DNA from: WTAW01 sp964406575
Lineage (GTDB): Bacteria > Acidobacteriota > Aminicenantia > Aminicenantales > Aminicenantaceae
Length of the DNA stretch: 64,000 bases
Reading direction: 5' to 3'
Assembly (NCBI GenBank): GCA_964406575.1
Contig: CAYOSH010000006.1
Coordinates: 90,019 to 154,018 of the forward strand
Both the position numbers and the translations under genes were made by a program. Numbering within the stretch: position 1 is the first letter of the stretch; each line of letters starts with the position of its first letter. The notes below the pieces were generated by a model that saw only the letters and a program-made list of their open reading frames with translations, ran no database searches and was not told the DNA's origin. Below are positions 35,078-43,559 of this stretch, in pieces.

Positions 35078-36148
35078 ATGTCGAGCAAGGTTTACTTCAT
35101 AGCTGCGTCCCGCAGAGAACCGGATGAATCCATTGCCGAAAAAACGAGAAAGATATTTCTCCAGCTTGGGTTGGAAAACAGGGTGGAACGAGAACACTTT
35201 GTGGGGCTCAAGATCCATTTTGGCGAGAAAGGAAATACAGGATATATAAGACCCTCCTGGTTGTCACTCCTTATACATCGGATAAAGACAAAAACATCCA
35301 GGGTTTATATCACTGACACCAATGCTCTATATGTGGGGAATCGATCCAATGCAACTGCACATCTGAAATTGGCTGCCGATCATGGATTCACGATCGATAG
35401 ACTTCAGATCCCTGTCCTCATAGCAGACGGTCTCATCGGCCGTAACGATGATGAGGTTGAGGTCGATCTGCCCCGAATCAAAACAGCCAAATTGGCGAGC
35501 ACTTTTTTGAACACGGATTTTCTCGTGTGTCTGAGTCACTTTACGGGGCACATTCAGACGGGTTTTGGCGCAGCTCTGAAGAACCTCGGGATGGGTTGTG
35601 CTTCAAGAGCAGGAAAGCTCGAACAACATTCAGATGTGCGCCCTTGGGTTAATCCAAAGGCATGCAAAAATTGTCTGGTCTGCTTGGACTATTGTCCTGC
35701 GGATGCGATCGAACAGGGGGGGGGGAGCGTCCGGATCATCTCGGAGAGATGTATCGGTTGCGGAGAATGCCTTGTCGTGTGCAGCGTCGGAGCCGTCAAG
35801 ATGCGCTGGGATGAGGACAGTATCCGCGTGCAGGAAAAGATGGCGGAATACGCCTACAGCCTCTGGAAGATTATAGGTGGCAATGTCGCATGCTTGAACT
35901 TTGTGGTCGGAGTGACAAAAAATTGCGACTGTATGGCGAAGGATGAACCGGCAATAGTCGAGGACATAGGAATTCTGGGTTCTGTCGATCCCGTGGCCAT
36001 CGATAAGGCTTCGGTTGACATGGTGAATGAGCGAAGCCACAGGGATCTTTTGCGAGAAGTCCACAACGTCGATTGGTCGATTCAACTCGAGCATGCACAT
36101 CAGATCGGGCTCGGTCAAATGGATTATGAGTTGATCAAAGTTGAGTGA
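35078..36148 (+). CDS. DUF362 protein with dicluster ferredoxin domain
   Basis: A 356-residue DUF362 protein. It starts at ATG 35078 (AAAGGA upstream), though the frame opens at 35021 inside the aminotransferase gene. The DUF362 barrel includes HFGEKGNTGYIRP and GFGAALKNLGMGCASRAGK. A ferredoxin insert near residues 190-235 has CKNCLVCLDYC and CIGCGECLVVC. These cytosolic Fe-S proteins are common in anaerobes; the physiological reaction is unknown. Electron transfer in anaerobic metabolism is inferred. Confidence 0.88.
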   Translation: MSSKVYFIAASRREPDESIAEKTRKIFLQLGLENRVEREHFVGLKIHFGEKGNTGYIRPSWLSLLIHRIKTKTSRVYITDTNALYVGNRSNATAHLKLAADHGFTIDRLQIPVLIADGLIGRNDDEVEVDLPRIKTAKLASTFLNTDFLVCLSHFTGHIQTGFGAALKNLGMGCASRAGKLEQHSDVRPWVNPKACKNCLVCLDYCPADAIEQGGGSVRIISERCIGCGECLVVCSVGAVKMRWDEDSIRVQEKMAEYAYSLWKIIGGNVACLNFVVGVTKNCDCMAKDEPAIVEDIGILGSVDPVAIDKASVDMVNERSHRDLLREVHNVDWSIQLEHAHQIGLGQMDYELIKVE

Positions 36149-36239
36149 TCCCCATCCTGCACGGTGTTCCAGTCCATAATTCTTCACGAACATAGAGAAA
36201 TAGTGCGGCTTTTCCTGTTTTATCCATGGCTTATCTCGC

Positions 36240-36268
36240 TTTACTCATATGAGTATTCTGGTTATAAT
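36240..36268 (+). promoter_or_regulatory. Candidate promoter of tRNA-Pro
   Basis: TTTACT (36240-36245), a 17-bp spacer and a perfect TATAAT (36263-36268) place transcription start about 20 nt before the tRNA. A second TATAAT at 36276-36281 lies closer but without a clear -35. Confidence 0.55.
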
Positions 36269-36294
36269 GACTAGCTATAATGATTCGGTATTAT

Positions 36295-36369
36295 CGGGGC
36301 GTAGCGCAGTCCGGGTAGCGCACAGCGTTCGGGACGCTGGGGTCGTGGGTTCAAATCCCACCGCCCCGA
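36295..36369 (+). tRNA. tRNA-Pro (anticodon CGG)
   Basis: A cloverleaf can be drawn by eye. The acceptor stem is CGGGGCG (36295-36301) with CGCCCCG (36362-36368) and discriminator A. The anticodon stem is CAGCG/CGCTG around the loop TTCGGGA, giving anticodon CGG with G37, typical of proline tRNAs. The T-arm is GTGGGTTCAAATCCCAC. CCA is not encoded. A run of eight T follows and may terminate transcription. Confidence 0.93.
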
Positions 36370-36426
36370 TTTTTTTTCCTAAAACATCATCCAAACATCT
36401 TAAAAAAAAGGCAGATTTTTCTAACT

Positions 36427-36632
36427 TGGATTATTCACGTGTTGAGATTGCTGCAAAGGCGAGGCAGTGGCACACGAAGCTGCAGTGAACACCTGCGAGT
36501 GCGTTACAACGAAGACTTTGTAGTGAGATCAGCTCGCCCGAAGGGTAAAAGATGCTGACAATATGATATTGAATTTTCTTTTAATGTAAGTTTTGTAATA
36601 GAAATTTGTCAGCAACTTTTATGAATAATCCA
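36427..36632. repeat. Family 3 repeat (about 206 bp), copy 1
   Basis: It starts TGGATTATTCA and ends TGAATAATCCA, a perfect 11-bp inverted terminal repeat. The right half holds AAAAGATGCTGACAATAT and its complement-like TTGTCAGCAACTTTTAT, an internal hairpin. The whole element matches 49899-50106 in reverse complement. It occupies the gap after the tRNA; the rest (36633-36812) shows no gene. The element has no convincing ORF. Confidence 0.8.
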
Positions 36633-36812
36633 GGTTAAAAAAAGGTGACAATAAACGACATAATACGACAAAATGTATCAAATCAGGGCACTGACCTTGA
36701 CTTTCTTTCAATAAAGCATAAATTTAATGATACTCGTTAGCGTCGTATCAAAAAGGTGAGGTTCCAGTCGTAGAAGCGGGAGGGGGTTTCTCTCTTCCTC
36801 ACATTTTGAGGT

Positions 36813-37802
36813 TCAAAGGTGAAGCTCGATGACGTCTTCGTCCTGAAGAACATAATCGTGGTTGACTTTCTGACCCTGATATTTATCCTGTCCCCAGATC
36901 CTGGCGAATTTGAGTTTTTGTGAGAAGTCCCTATGGACAGTTTTTGCCATGTCCATCAGCGTGTCCCCGACCTTGAAGATGTAAGGGTCTGTCTTGTCCG
37001 CTTTTTTCCCGGGCATCTTGCTGTACACCCGGACTACTTTCAGAATCGCGAAGATTCGATTCTTCAGTTCATCCAGTCCGGTCGATTTTAAGGAAGAGAT
37101 AGAGATAAGATTGTATGCAGGATCGACGGCGTTTCTCAATGCGGACAGGCTTGCATCTGTGCCGGGGAGGTCTGTTTTGTTGGCGACCACAAGAGTTCGC
37201 TTCCAAAAAAATTGCTTTTCGAGGTAGACCTCTTGCTCCTCGGGCACGAGCTCTATGTTCCTCTCTTTCAGTTTTCCTCTGATCATCTCTAAATCTGCCA
37301 CAGGGTTTTGGCTCCTCACGTCCATCAGGAGCAGAACGGCGTCTGCACTTTTGATAAGCTCTGCATGCCAGGGTTCAAAATATTCTTGAGTTATGGGTGG
37401 CGTATCGATGAGTTGGATCTGAATATTTTCATACATCATCATTGCGGGCGATGGGGTATGCGTCGTGAAAGCATAGTCGCCGATGTCGGGAGTGGCATTG
37501 GTCAGGGTCTTTATCAGTGACGATTTCCCAGAATTTGGCAGACCTGTCAAAATGACTTGACCTGCTCCTGCTTTATCGATGTGGAATGTCGGTCCGTGCC
37601 GGGAAATAGCCGCTTTTTTTTGCGCCTGTTGCCTGAGCTTTGAGATTTTTGTCTTGTACAGTGCCTGGAGTTTTTCTGTGCCCTTGTGCTTGGGGATGAT
37701 TGAGAGGAGTTCTTCCATTACGGCGATTTTCTCCTCAGCCGTTTTCGCGGTTTTCAATTTCTTTTCTGTTTCGAAGTATTGAGGGGGCAAATTGGCTGGC
37801 AT
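36813..37802 (-). CDS. DRG/Obg-like GTPase with C-terminal TGS domain
   Basis: A 329-residue GTPase. A helical N-terminus (about 8-68) precedes G1 GLPNSGKS (87-94), a G2-like FTTHTPSPAMM, G3 and G4 NKTD (208-211). A TGS domain covers about residues 255-329 (DPYIFKVGDTLMDMA, ending LQDEDVIELHL). The order matches DRG proteins, which are mostly archaeal and eukaryotic. G3 reads DTPP (D133) rather than DxxG, an unusual loss of the switch II glycine. It probably binds ribosomes. The gene stands alone. Confidence 0.8.
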   Translation of the reverse strand: MPANLPPQYFETEKKLKTAKTAEEKIAVMEELLSIIPKHKGTEKLQALYKTKISKLRQQAQKKAAISRHGPTFHIDKAGAGQVILTGLPNSGKSSLIKTLTNATPDIGDYAFTTHTPSPAMMMYENIQIQLIDTPPITQEYFEPWHAELIKSADAVLLLMDVRSQNPVADLEMIRGKLKERNIELVPEEQEVYLEKQFFWKRTLVVANKTDLPGTDASLSALRNAVDPAYNLISISSLKSTGLDELKNRIFAILKVVRVYSKMPGKKADKTDPYIFKVGDTLMDMAKTVHRDFSQKLKFARIWGQDKYQGQKVNHDYVLQDEDVIELHL

Positions 37803-37878
37803 GTCGAATACTCCAGTTTACTGCGTAATTATATCCAAACCTTTTTTGGAATTCAAAAAATAGCTTTGGATGTAAGTA

Positions 37879-38098
37879 TTTCCAAATCCGTGATGAGTGC
37901 TACCCGAGTGTCCCAATTGGTGATTGCGAAAACACGCTCAGTTTCCCCAGCGAGGAAACTTCGCTCGGATCCGGGCTTCCCTCACATCTCCCATGGGAGA
38001 TGTGCCATGCCCGTCCAGCCCTTCTCACGGTTTTCTCCACCACACAATTGGGACACTCAATAATGCCACTTGTGTTCATACGATCACGGATTTGGAAA
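37879..38098. repeat. Family 2 repeat with nested inverted ends
   Basis: A 220-bp element in the 683-bp gap before gyrB. The outer ends TTTCCAAATCCGTGAT (37879-37894) and ATCACGGATTTGGAAA (38083-38098) are a perfect 16-bp inverted repeat. Inside them GAGTGTCCCAATTG and CAATTGGGACACTC are a second perfect 14-bp inverted pair. A third palindrome, CACATCTCCCATGGGAGATGTG, lies in the middle. Related copies are at 25578-25804 and partly at 16618-16905. Confidence 0.85.
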
Positions 38099-38268
38099 AA
38101 CTTCTCCTTTGGATTTATTCATGCAACCCATAACGATGCGGGGAGATGTATCCGGAAAACATCTCAACTGTCTCGTTTTTCCGATAGATCTTTTGGATTC
38201 AACGAGAATTTTTTTCCAGTCTCTCCGTCAATTCTATGTGAATATTTTTAAAAACCGGAGGAGCGCGA

Positions 38269-38319
38269 ATGGTAAAAATTTCCGAACATTTGGGGACGGG
38301 GCTCACAGCGAGAAAATGA
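38269..38319 (+). CDS. Possible 16-residue leader ORF upstream of gyrB
   Basis: ATG 38269 is preceded by CCGGAGGAGCGCGA, the strongest ribosome site in this gap, and opens a 16-codon frame ending TGA at 38319 (MVKISEHLGTGLTARK). It lies before the gyrB promoter candidate, so it is more likely a relic or chance than a leader peptide. Confidence 0.2.
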   Translation: MVKISEHLGTGLTARK

Positions 38320-38375
38320 AAGGAAGTTCGGTGTTTTTGCGCGTTAAAAAAAAAGCATTTCCAGCTGATTTTTCT

Positions 38376-38404
38376 TTGCTATTTTCCCCATATAATGATA
38401 TAAT
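38376..38404 (+). promoter_or_regulatory. Candidate gyrB promoter
   Basis: TTGCTA (38376-38381), a 17-bp spacer and TATAAT (38399-38404) lie about 80 nt before the gyrB ATG. A second TATAAT overlaps upstream at 38391. Apart from this, the stretch 38100-38485 holds only the short frame noted separately. Confidence 0.5.
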
Positions 38405-38485
38405 TAAAATCTAAAAAAATATGCCTATTGGGTTATGTGAAAATCCTCCCTTAATAACCCCATTTTTTTCCAAAAAAACAGGAAA

Positions 38486-40870
38486 ATGACAACAAAAAAA
38501 TATACTGCAGAAAGCATTAAAGTACTCAAGGGGTTGGAAGCTGTTCGCAAGCGACCGGCCATGTATATTGGAAGCACCGGACCTCAAGGATTACATCATC
38601 TTGTTTATGAAGTCGTGGACAACAGCATTGATGAGGCTCTCGCAGGATACTGCAAGAAGATCGATGTGTTCATCCACGTGGACAACACGGTGACAGTCAT
38701 CGATGATGGCAGGGGTATTCCAGTGGGGATCCACAAAAAAATGCGAAAGCCTGCTGCTGAGGTTGTCATGACAACCCTGCATGCCGGCGGCAAATTCGAT
38801 GCTAAATCGTACCAGGTTTCAGGGGGCCTTCATGGTGTCGGGGTCTCGGTCGTCAATGCGCTTTCAGAGGAGCTTGACCTTGAGATTAAAAGGGAAGGTG
38901 GGGTTTTTACCCAGAGCTATGTAAGAGGAAAACCGGTCACAAAGCTCAAGAAGATCGGAAAAACCAATAAGACCGGTACAAAAGTTACATTTAAACCTGA
39001 TAGTGAGATTTTCCAAACCTTTGAATTCAATTTCGATACGTTGAGTCAACGATTGAGGGAGCTTTCCTACTTGAACAAAGGATTAAAGATCTCCATTCTG
39101 GACGAACGCAACGATACTCGAAATGATTTCCAGTATAGGGGAGGGATCCGGGAGTTCGTCCAGTATCTCAATCAGAACAAAACAGTCATCAACCCGAAAC
39201 CTATCTATATTGAAAGCGATAAAAACGGAATGATTGTGGAAATGGCCCTGCAGTACAACACGGGCTATTCGGAGACCATTTTCTCCTTTGTGAACAATAT
39301 CAACACCACCGAGGGGGGGTCCCATCTCATCGGTTTCAAATCGGCGTTAACGCGTTCGCTCAATCAGTATGCCAACGCCAATAACCTGATCAAAGATTTG
39401 AAACAGAACCTGAGTGGAGATGATACACGCGAGGGTTTATGTGTCGTTTTGAGCCTTAAGTTGAAAGACCCTCAATTTGAAGGGCAAACAAAGACCAAAC
39501 TTGGCAACAGCGATGTCAAAGGAATTGTCGATTCCATCGTTAACGAAGAGCTCTCCTGTTATTTTGAAGAAAACCCAACCGTCGCGAGAAAGATCATCCT
39601 GAAGGTTCTGGAAGCGGCAAGGACACGGGAGGCGGCCCGCAAGGCGAGAGAACTGGCTCGACGTAAAGGTGTTCTGGAATCCACGTCGCTCCCAGGCAAA
39701 CTGGCAGATTGTCAAGAGCGGGACCCCGCCCATAGTGAGATCTTTCTCGTAGAGGGTGATTCTGCAGGGGGTTCAGCCAAGCAAGCGAGGGATCGGCGAT
39801 TCCAAGCAGTGCTCCCCCTTAAGGGTAAAATTCTCAATGTCGAGAAAGCCCGCTTCGATAAAGTTCTAAAGAGCGAAGAGATCGGCTTAATAATATCAGC
39901 CCTGGGGACGGGTGTGGAGCAATCGGATTTTAACATCGATAAACTGCGCTATCACAAGGTCGTCATCATGACAGATGCGGATGTGGATGGCTCTCATATC
40001 AGGACATTGCTGATGACCTTTTTTTACAGACAAATGCCTCAACTCATTGAAAAAGGTCACCTTTATATCGCTCAACCCCCGTTGTATAAAATTTCCAAAG
40101 GCAGGTCTTTTCAGTATTTGAATGATGAGAGGGATTTCGAGAAATACATGATACAAAAAATATCCGAAGAATTTCAGCTCCAAGTCAAAGGGCAAAAGGA
40201 AGTGATCAAAGGGGACAAATTCCGAAAATTCCTCCAGAGGATCATCACCAAAAAGAACTTTATCCAGGTCATGGAGAGAAAAAACTATCCGTTCTTTCTC
40301 ATTGAGGTCTTGATGAGGAATGAAGTGGGAGATTTGGAATTTTTGCGTAATTCCAAAAACATGCAGAAGATCCAGAACCTTCTTACAGAGAAGGGGATTG
40401 TTTCTGTCCTGAGCAAGGACGAAGAATACGGCCTCTACGAGCTTGCGGTCAATTTCCAGGTCAATGGAATGGTCGTGACCTCAAAAGTGAACATGGACCT
40501 GATCACCTCAGCCCAGTACCAAACCCTCTATAAAACTTGCAAAGCGCTCGGAGATTTCAAGCCTCCGTTCTTTATATTTAGTAATGGAGACAAGATCAAG
40601 CTCGAGAATGAAGCTAAACTGCTCGAATACCTCTATGATAACAGTAAGAAAGGGATCGTGATTCAACGGTATAAAGGATTAGGAGAGATGACCCCCATTC
40701 AGCTCTGGGAAACCACGATGGACCCTGAAAAAAGATATCTTCTCCAGGTATCGATCCTTGATGCTGTGGAGGCTGACAAGACCTTCACCATTCTTATGGG
40801 AGATGAAGTCGAGCCTCGCAGGAGCTTTATCGAGACTAATGCTCTGGAAGCTCAAAATTTGGATGTGTAA
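38486..40870 (+). CDS. gyrB: DNA gyrase subunit B
   Basis: A 794-residue type IIA topoisomerase ATPase subunit. The GHKL ATP site is shown by EVVDNSIDEALAGYC, IDDGRGIPVGIH and the GGLHGVGVSVVNAL lid. The TOPRIM part has LVEGDSAGGSAKQARDRRFQ and MTDADVDGSHIRTLL, with an intact Mg2+-binding acidic set. The C-terminal region ends IETNALEAQNLDV, as in GyrB. It has an extra segment of about 150 residues between TOPRIM parts, similar to many Gram-negative GyrBs. gyrA follows 9 nt later. Confidence 0.95.
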   Translation: MTTKKYTAESIKVLKGLEAVRKRPAMYIGSTGPQGLHHLVYEVVDNSIDEALAGYCKKIDVFIHVDNTVTVIDDGRGIPVGIHKKMRKPAAEVVMTTLHAGGKFDAKSYQVSGGLHGVGVSVVNALSEELDLEIKREGGVFTQSYVRGKPVTKLKKIGKTNKTGTKVTFKPDSEIFQTFEFNFDTLSQRLRELSYLNKGLKISILDERNDTRNDFQYRGGIREFVQYLNQNKTVINPKPIYIESDKNGMIVEMALQYNTGYSETIFSFVNNINTTEGGSHLIGFKSALTRSLNQYANANNLIKDLKQNLSGDDTREGLCVVLSLKLKDPQFEGQTKTKLGNSDVKGIVDSIVNEELSCYFEENPTVARKIILKVLEAARTREAARKARELARRKGVLESTSLPGKLADCQERDPAHSEIFLVEGDSAGGSAKQARDRRFQAVLPLKGKILNVEKARFDKVLKSEEIGLIISALGTGVEQSDFNIDKLRYHKVVIMTDADVDGSHIRTLLMTFFYRQMPQLIEKGHLYIAQPPLYKISKGRSFQYLNDERDFEKYMIQKISEEFQLQVKGQKEVIKGDKFRKFLQRIITKKNFIQVMERKNYPFFLIEVLMRNEVGDLEFLRNSKNMQKIQNLLTEKGIVSVLSKDEEYGLYELAVNFQVNGMVVTSKVNMDLITSAQYQTLYKTCKALGDFKPPFFIFSNGDKIKLENEAKLLEYLYDNSKKGIVIQRYKGLGEMTPIQLWETTMDPEKRYLLQVSILDAVEADKTFTILMGDEVEPRRSFIETNALEAQNLDV

Positions 40871-40879
40871 AGAGAACCT

Positions 40880-43333
40880 ATGGAAAATTCCAATTCTACA
40901 AAAGACGGATTGATGAGCAGCAACATCTCTGTTGTCAGTGTTGAAAAAGAGATGAAAAAATCCTATCTGGATTATGCGATGAGCGTCATCATCGGACGTG
41001 CCATCCCTGATATCAAGGATGGATTGAAGCCCGTTCATCGACGAACTCTCTATGCCATGCACGAGGCAGGAAATACGTGGAACAAGCCCTATAAAAAGTC
41101 TGCCCGCATCGTCGGAGATGTGATCGGAAAATATCATCCGCATGGCGATGTGGCTGTGTACGACACGATCGTGCGCATGGCCCAAGACTTCAGCCTTCGT
41201 TATCCCCTGGTCGATGGTCAGGGCAATTTTGGCTCCATAGATGGTGACCCTCCTGCGGCCATGCGTTATACCGAGATCAGGATGGAAAAGTTCACCCAGG
41301 AACTGCTTGCTGACCTGGACAAAGATACTGTCAATTTTGTTCCAAACTATGATGAAAGCCTGAAAATGCCCGACGTCCTCCCGGCCAAAATTCCGAATTT
41401 GCTCGTCAATGGGGGATCCGGCATTGCTGTGGGGATGGCGACAAACATCCCGCCTCATAATCTGGGAGAGGTGATAGATGGCATCATCCACTTGATCAAA
41501 AATCCTAACGCAGCTTTAGCGAAGCTCATGCACTATGTCCCAGGGCCAGATTTTCCTACCGGGGGATATGTCTTCGGGCTAGAAGGGATAAAGAGTGCAT
41601 ACGAAACGGGAAGGGGGATCATAAACCTGCGGGCCAAGGCCATTATCGAGCGGGGAGCCAAAGGCGAGAGGGATCGCATCGTCATCACTGAACTCCCCTA
41701 TCAGGTGAACAAGGCCAGGCTTTTAGAGAGCACGGCAAGCCTTGTGAACAGCAAGAAGATTGAAGGTATTGCAGACATCAGGGATGAGTCTGACAGGGAA
41801 GGCATGCGCGCTGTTATTGAGATCAAGAGGGGAGAATTACCAGAAGTCATTCTGAACAACCTCTACAAACACACATCTCTTCAGACATCTTTCGGGATCA
41901 TTCTGCTGGCGATCGTAGAAAAGCAGCCCAAAGTGATGGGCTTGATCGATATGATGCGCTATTTCATCTCTCATCGCCAGGATGTGGTGCGCCGCCGGAC
42001 GCGCTTCGAGTTGAAAAAAGCAGAACACAGGGCACACATTCTCGAAGGATTGACCATTGCTCTGGATCATCTGGATGAGATCATTACTCTCATTCGTGCA
42101 TCCAAGACTGTAGACGAGGCGAGGAATGGATTGATCACTAACTTTCGTCTGTCAAGAATCCAAGCTCAGGCCATTCTGGAGATGCAGTTGCAGAAATTGA
42201 CTCGGCTGGAAAGGGAAAAAATCGTCCAGGAATACAAAGAGCTGAAGAAGCTCATCGCAAAGTTGAGAAAAATCCTTAAAAGCGAGCAGATGATCCTTGA
42301 CATTATCGTGGATGAGTTGAGACAGATGAAATTGGAGTACGCCGATAAGAGACGAACAGAAATCATGGAGGGGAGTATTACGGAGATCTCTGCAGAAGAC
42401 CTCATCAAAGAAGAAGATGTGGCCATCACCTACACAGAATCCGGCTATATCAAAAGGACCTCACTGAACAGTTATCGGTTCCAAATCCGTGGAGGGAAGG
42501 GAAAAAGAGGCATCAGCATGAAAGCTGAGGATGTGGTCCGGGATCTCTTCATCTGTTCTACACACAGCTACATGCTTTTCTTTACCAATAAGGGGCGGCT
42601 TTACTGGCTAAAAGCGATGTATATTCCTGATGTGGGTGTCGCAAGCCGGGGGAAGTCCATTCAAAACCTTGTCCAGCTCGAGCCCAATGAATGCGTGAGT
42701 TCTGTTGTTGCTGTTAAAGAATTTTCTGAAGATCTTTATGTGATGATGCTTTGCTCGAATGGGCGTATTAAAAAAACTCGGCTCAGTGATTTTAAGAATA
42801 TCCGAAAGGGAGGCATTCTTGCTATCACCTTGAATTCAAAAGTCGAGCTGTTGGAGGCGAAACTCACGGATGGCCGCAAAGAGATCATCATCGGCACCAA
42901 GATGGGCAAGGCCATCAAGTTCAAAGAAAGCGAGATCCGGCCTATGGGTCGGCAGGCTGCAGGAGTGAAGGGAATCACACTCAGCCCGAAGGACCAGATC
43001 ATCGGGATGCTGGTTATCGGAGAGGAAGAGAAGTATGCCTTCACAGCGAGCGAAAAGGGATACGGGAAAAAAACAGACACGAGCTTCTATTCCGTCCACC
43101 ACAGGGGCGGTAAAGGAGTCATCAACCTGAAGGCCAATAAAAAGATCGGAAATGCCATCGGAATGGTTGGCATCTCGGATGAAGAGATCCTGTTGATCAC
43201 CGAGACAGGAAAGGTCATTCGTTTTAAGACCGAGAAACTCCGTCCCATAGGGAGGGCTACTCAGGGAGTCAGGATCATAAATCTCGAAAAGGGCGATAAA
43301 GTTGTTTCCATTGCTAAAGTCCAAGAATCCTAG
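40880..43333 (+). CDS. gyrA: DNA gyrase subunit A
   Basis: An 817-residue breakage-reunion subunit. The winged-helix region reads KSARIVGDVIGKYHPHGDVA, with the quinolone-determining positions serving as Ala-Val-Tyr around the catalytic Tyr in MRYTEIRMEK. A coiled-coil tower and a C-terminal beta-pinwheel with GyrA-box-like RGGKGKRGI near residue 538 support gyrase rather than Topo IV. Met12 is an alternative start. It is translated with gyrB to form the A2B2 supercoiling enzyme. Confidence 0.94.
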   Translation: MENSNSTKDGLMSSNISVVSVEKEMKKSYLDYAMSVIIGRAIPDIKDGLKPVHRRTLYAMHEAGNTWNKPYKKSARIVGDVIGKYHPHGDVAVYDTIVRMAQDFSLRYPLVDGQGNFGSIDGDPPAAMRYTEIRMEKFTQELLADLDKDTVNFVPNYDESLKMPDVLPAKIPNLLVNGGSGIAVGMATNIPPHNLGEVIDGIIHLIKNPNAALAKLMHYVPGPDFPTGGYVFGLEGIKSAYETGRGIINLRAKAIIERGAKGERDRIVITELPYQVNKARLLESTASLVNSKKIEGIADIRDESDREGMRAVIEIKRGELPEVILNNLYKHTSLQTSFGIILLAIVEKQPKVMGLIDMMRYFISHRQDVVRRRTRFELKKAEHRAHILEGLTIALDHLDEIITLIRASKTVDEARNGLITNFRLSRIQAQAILEMQLQKLTRLEREKIVQEYKELKKLIAKLRKILKSEQMILDIIVDELRQMKLEYADKRRTEIMEGSITEISAEDLIKEEDVAITYTESGYIKRTSLNSYRFQIRGGKGKRGISMKAEDVVRDLFICSTHSYMLFFTNKGRLYWLKAMYIPDVGVASRGKSIQNLVQLEPNECVSSVVAVKEFSEDLYVMMLCSNGRIKKTRLSDFKNIRKGGILAITLNSKVELLEAKLTDGRKEIIIGTKMGKAIKFKESEIRPMGRQAAGVKGITLSPKDQIIGMLVIGEEEKYAFTASEKGYGKKTDTSFYSVHHRGGKGVINLKANKKIGNAIGMVGISDEEILLITETGKVIRFKTEKLRPIGRATQGVRIINLEKGDKVVSIAKVQES

Positions 43334-43363
43334 TTCTCTCCCTTGTATAGTCCGATTTTTTTG

Positions 43364-43464
43364 TTGGGACTGCTTCCCGTACTGTCCGATGCAGGGTCAG
43401 CTCCCCGAGCTGACCGATATGCGATACGTTCCGCGAGCTGATCGTTCGGGGAAGAGTCCCTACA
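43364..43464. repeat. Family 4 composite palindromic repeat
   Basis: The gap after gyrA contains GGGACTGCTTCCCGTACTGT, the palindrome GGTCAGCTC-CCC-GAGCTGACC (43395-43415) and a closing GGGGAAGAGTCCCTACAC. The same GGTCAGCTC palindrome recurs at 56152-56172. It may help terminate gyrA but has no U-tract. Confidence 0.65.
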
Positions 43465-43501
43465 CTTAAAGATTGTAACAGGCAAAAAAGACCGGCATGG
43501 C

Positions 43502-43531
43502 TTGACTTTAGGGAACCAATACTCATAAAAT
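43502..43531 (+). promoter_or_regulatory. Candidate promoter of the acyl-CoA ligase gene
   Basis: TTGACT (43502-43507), an 18-bp spacer and TAAAAT (43526-43531) lie about 28 nt before the ATG. Confidence 0.5.
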
Positions 43532-43559
43532 TTAGCCAACTGTTCTGTAGGAGGGTATT

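Noticed and set aside
36249..36488. 79-codon frame over the tRNA-Pro region
   Set aside because: It reads straight through the tRNA gene and into the family 3 repeat; composition is not protein-like.
40679..41491. 270-codon minus-strand frame across gyrB/gyrA
   Set aside because: It spans the junction of two certain genes in antisense; a long shadow only.
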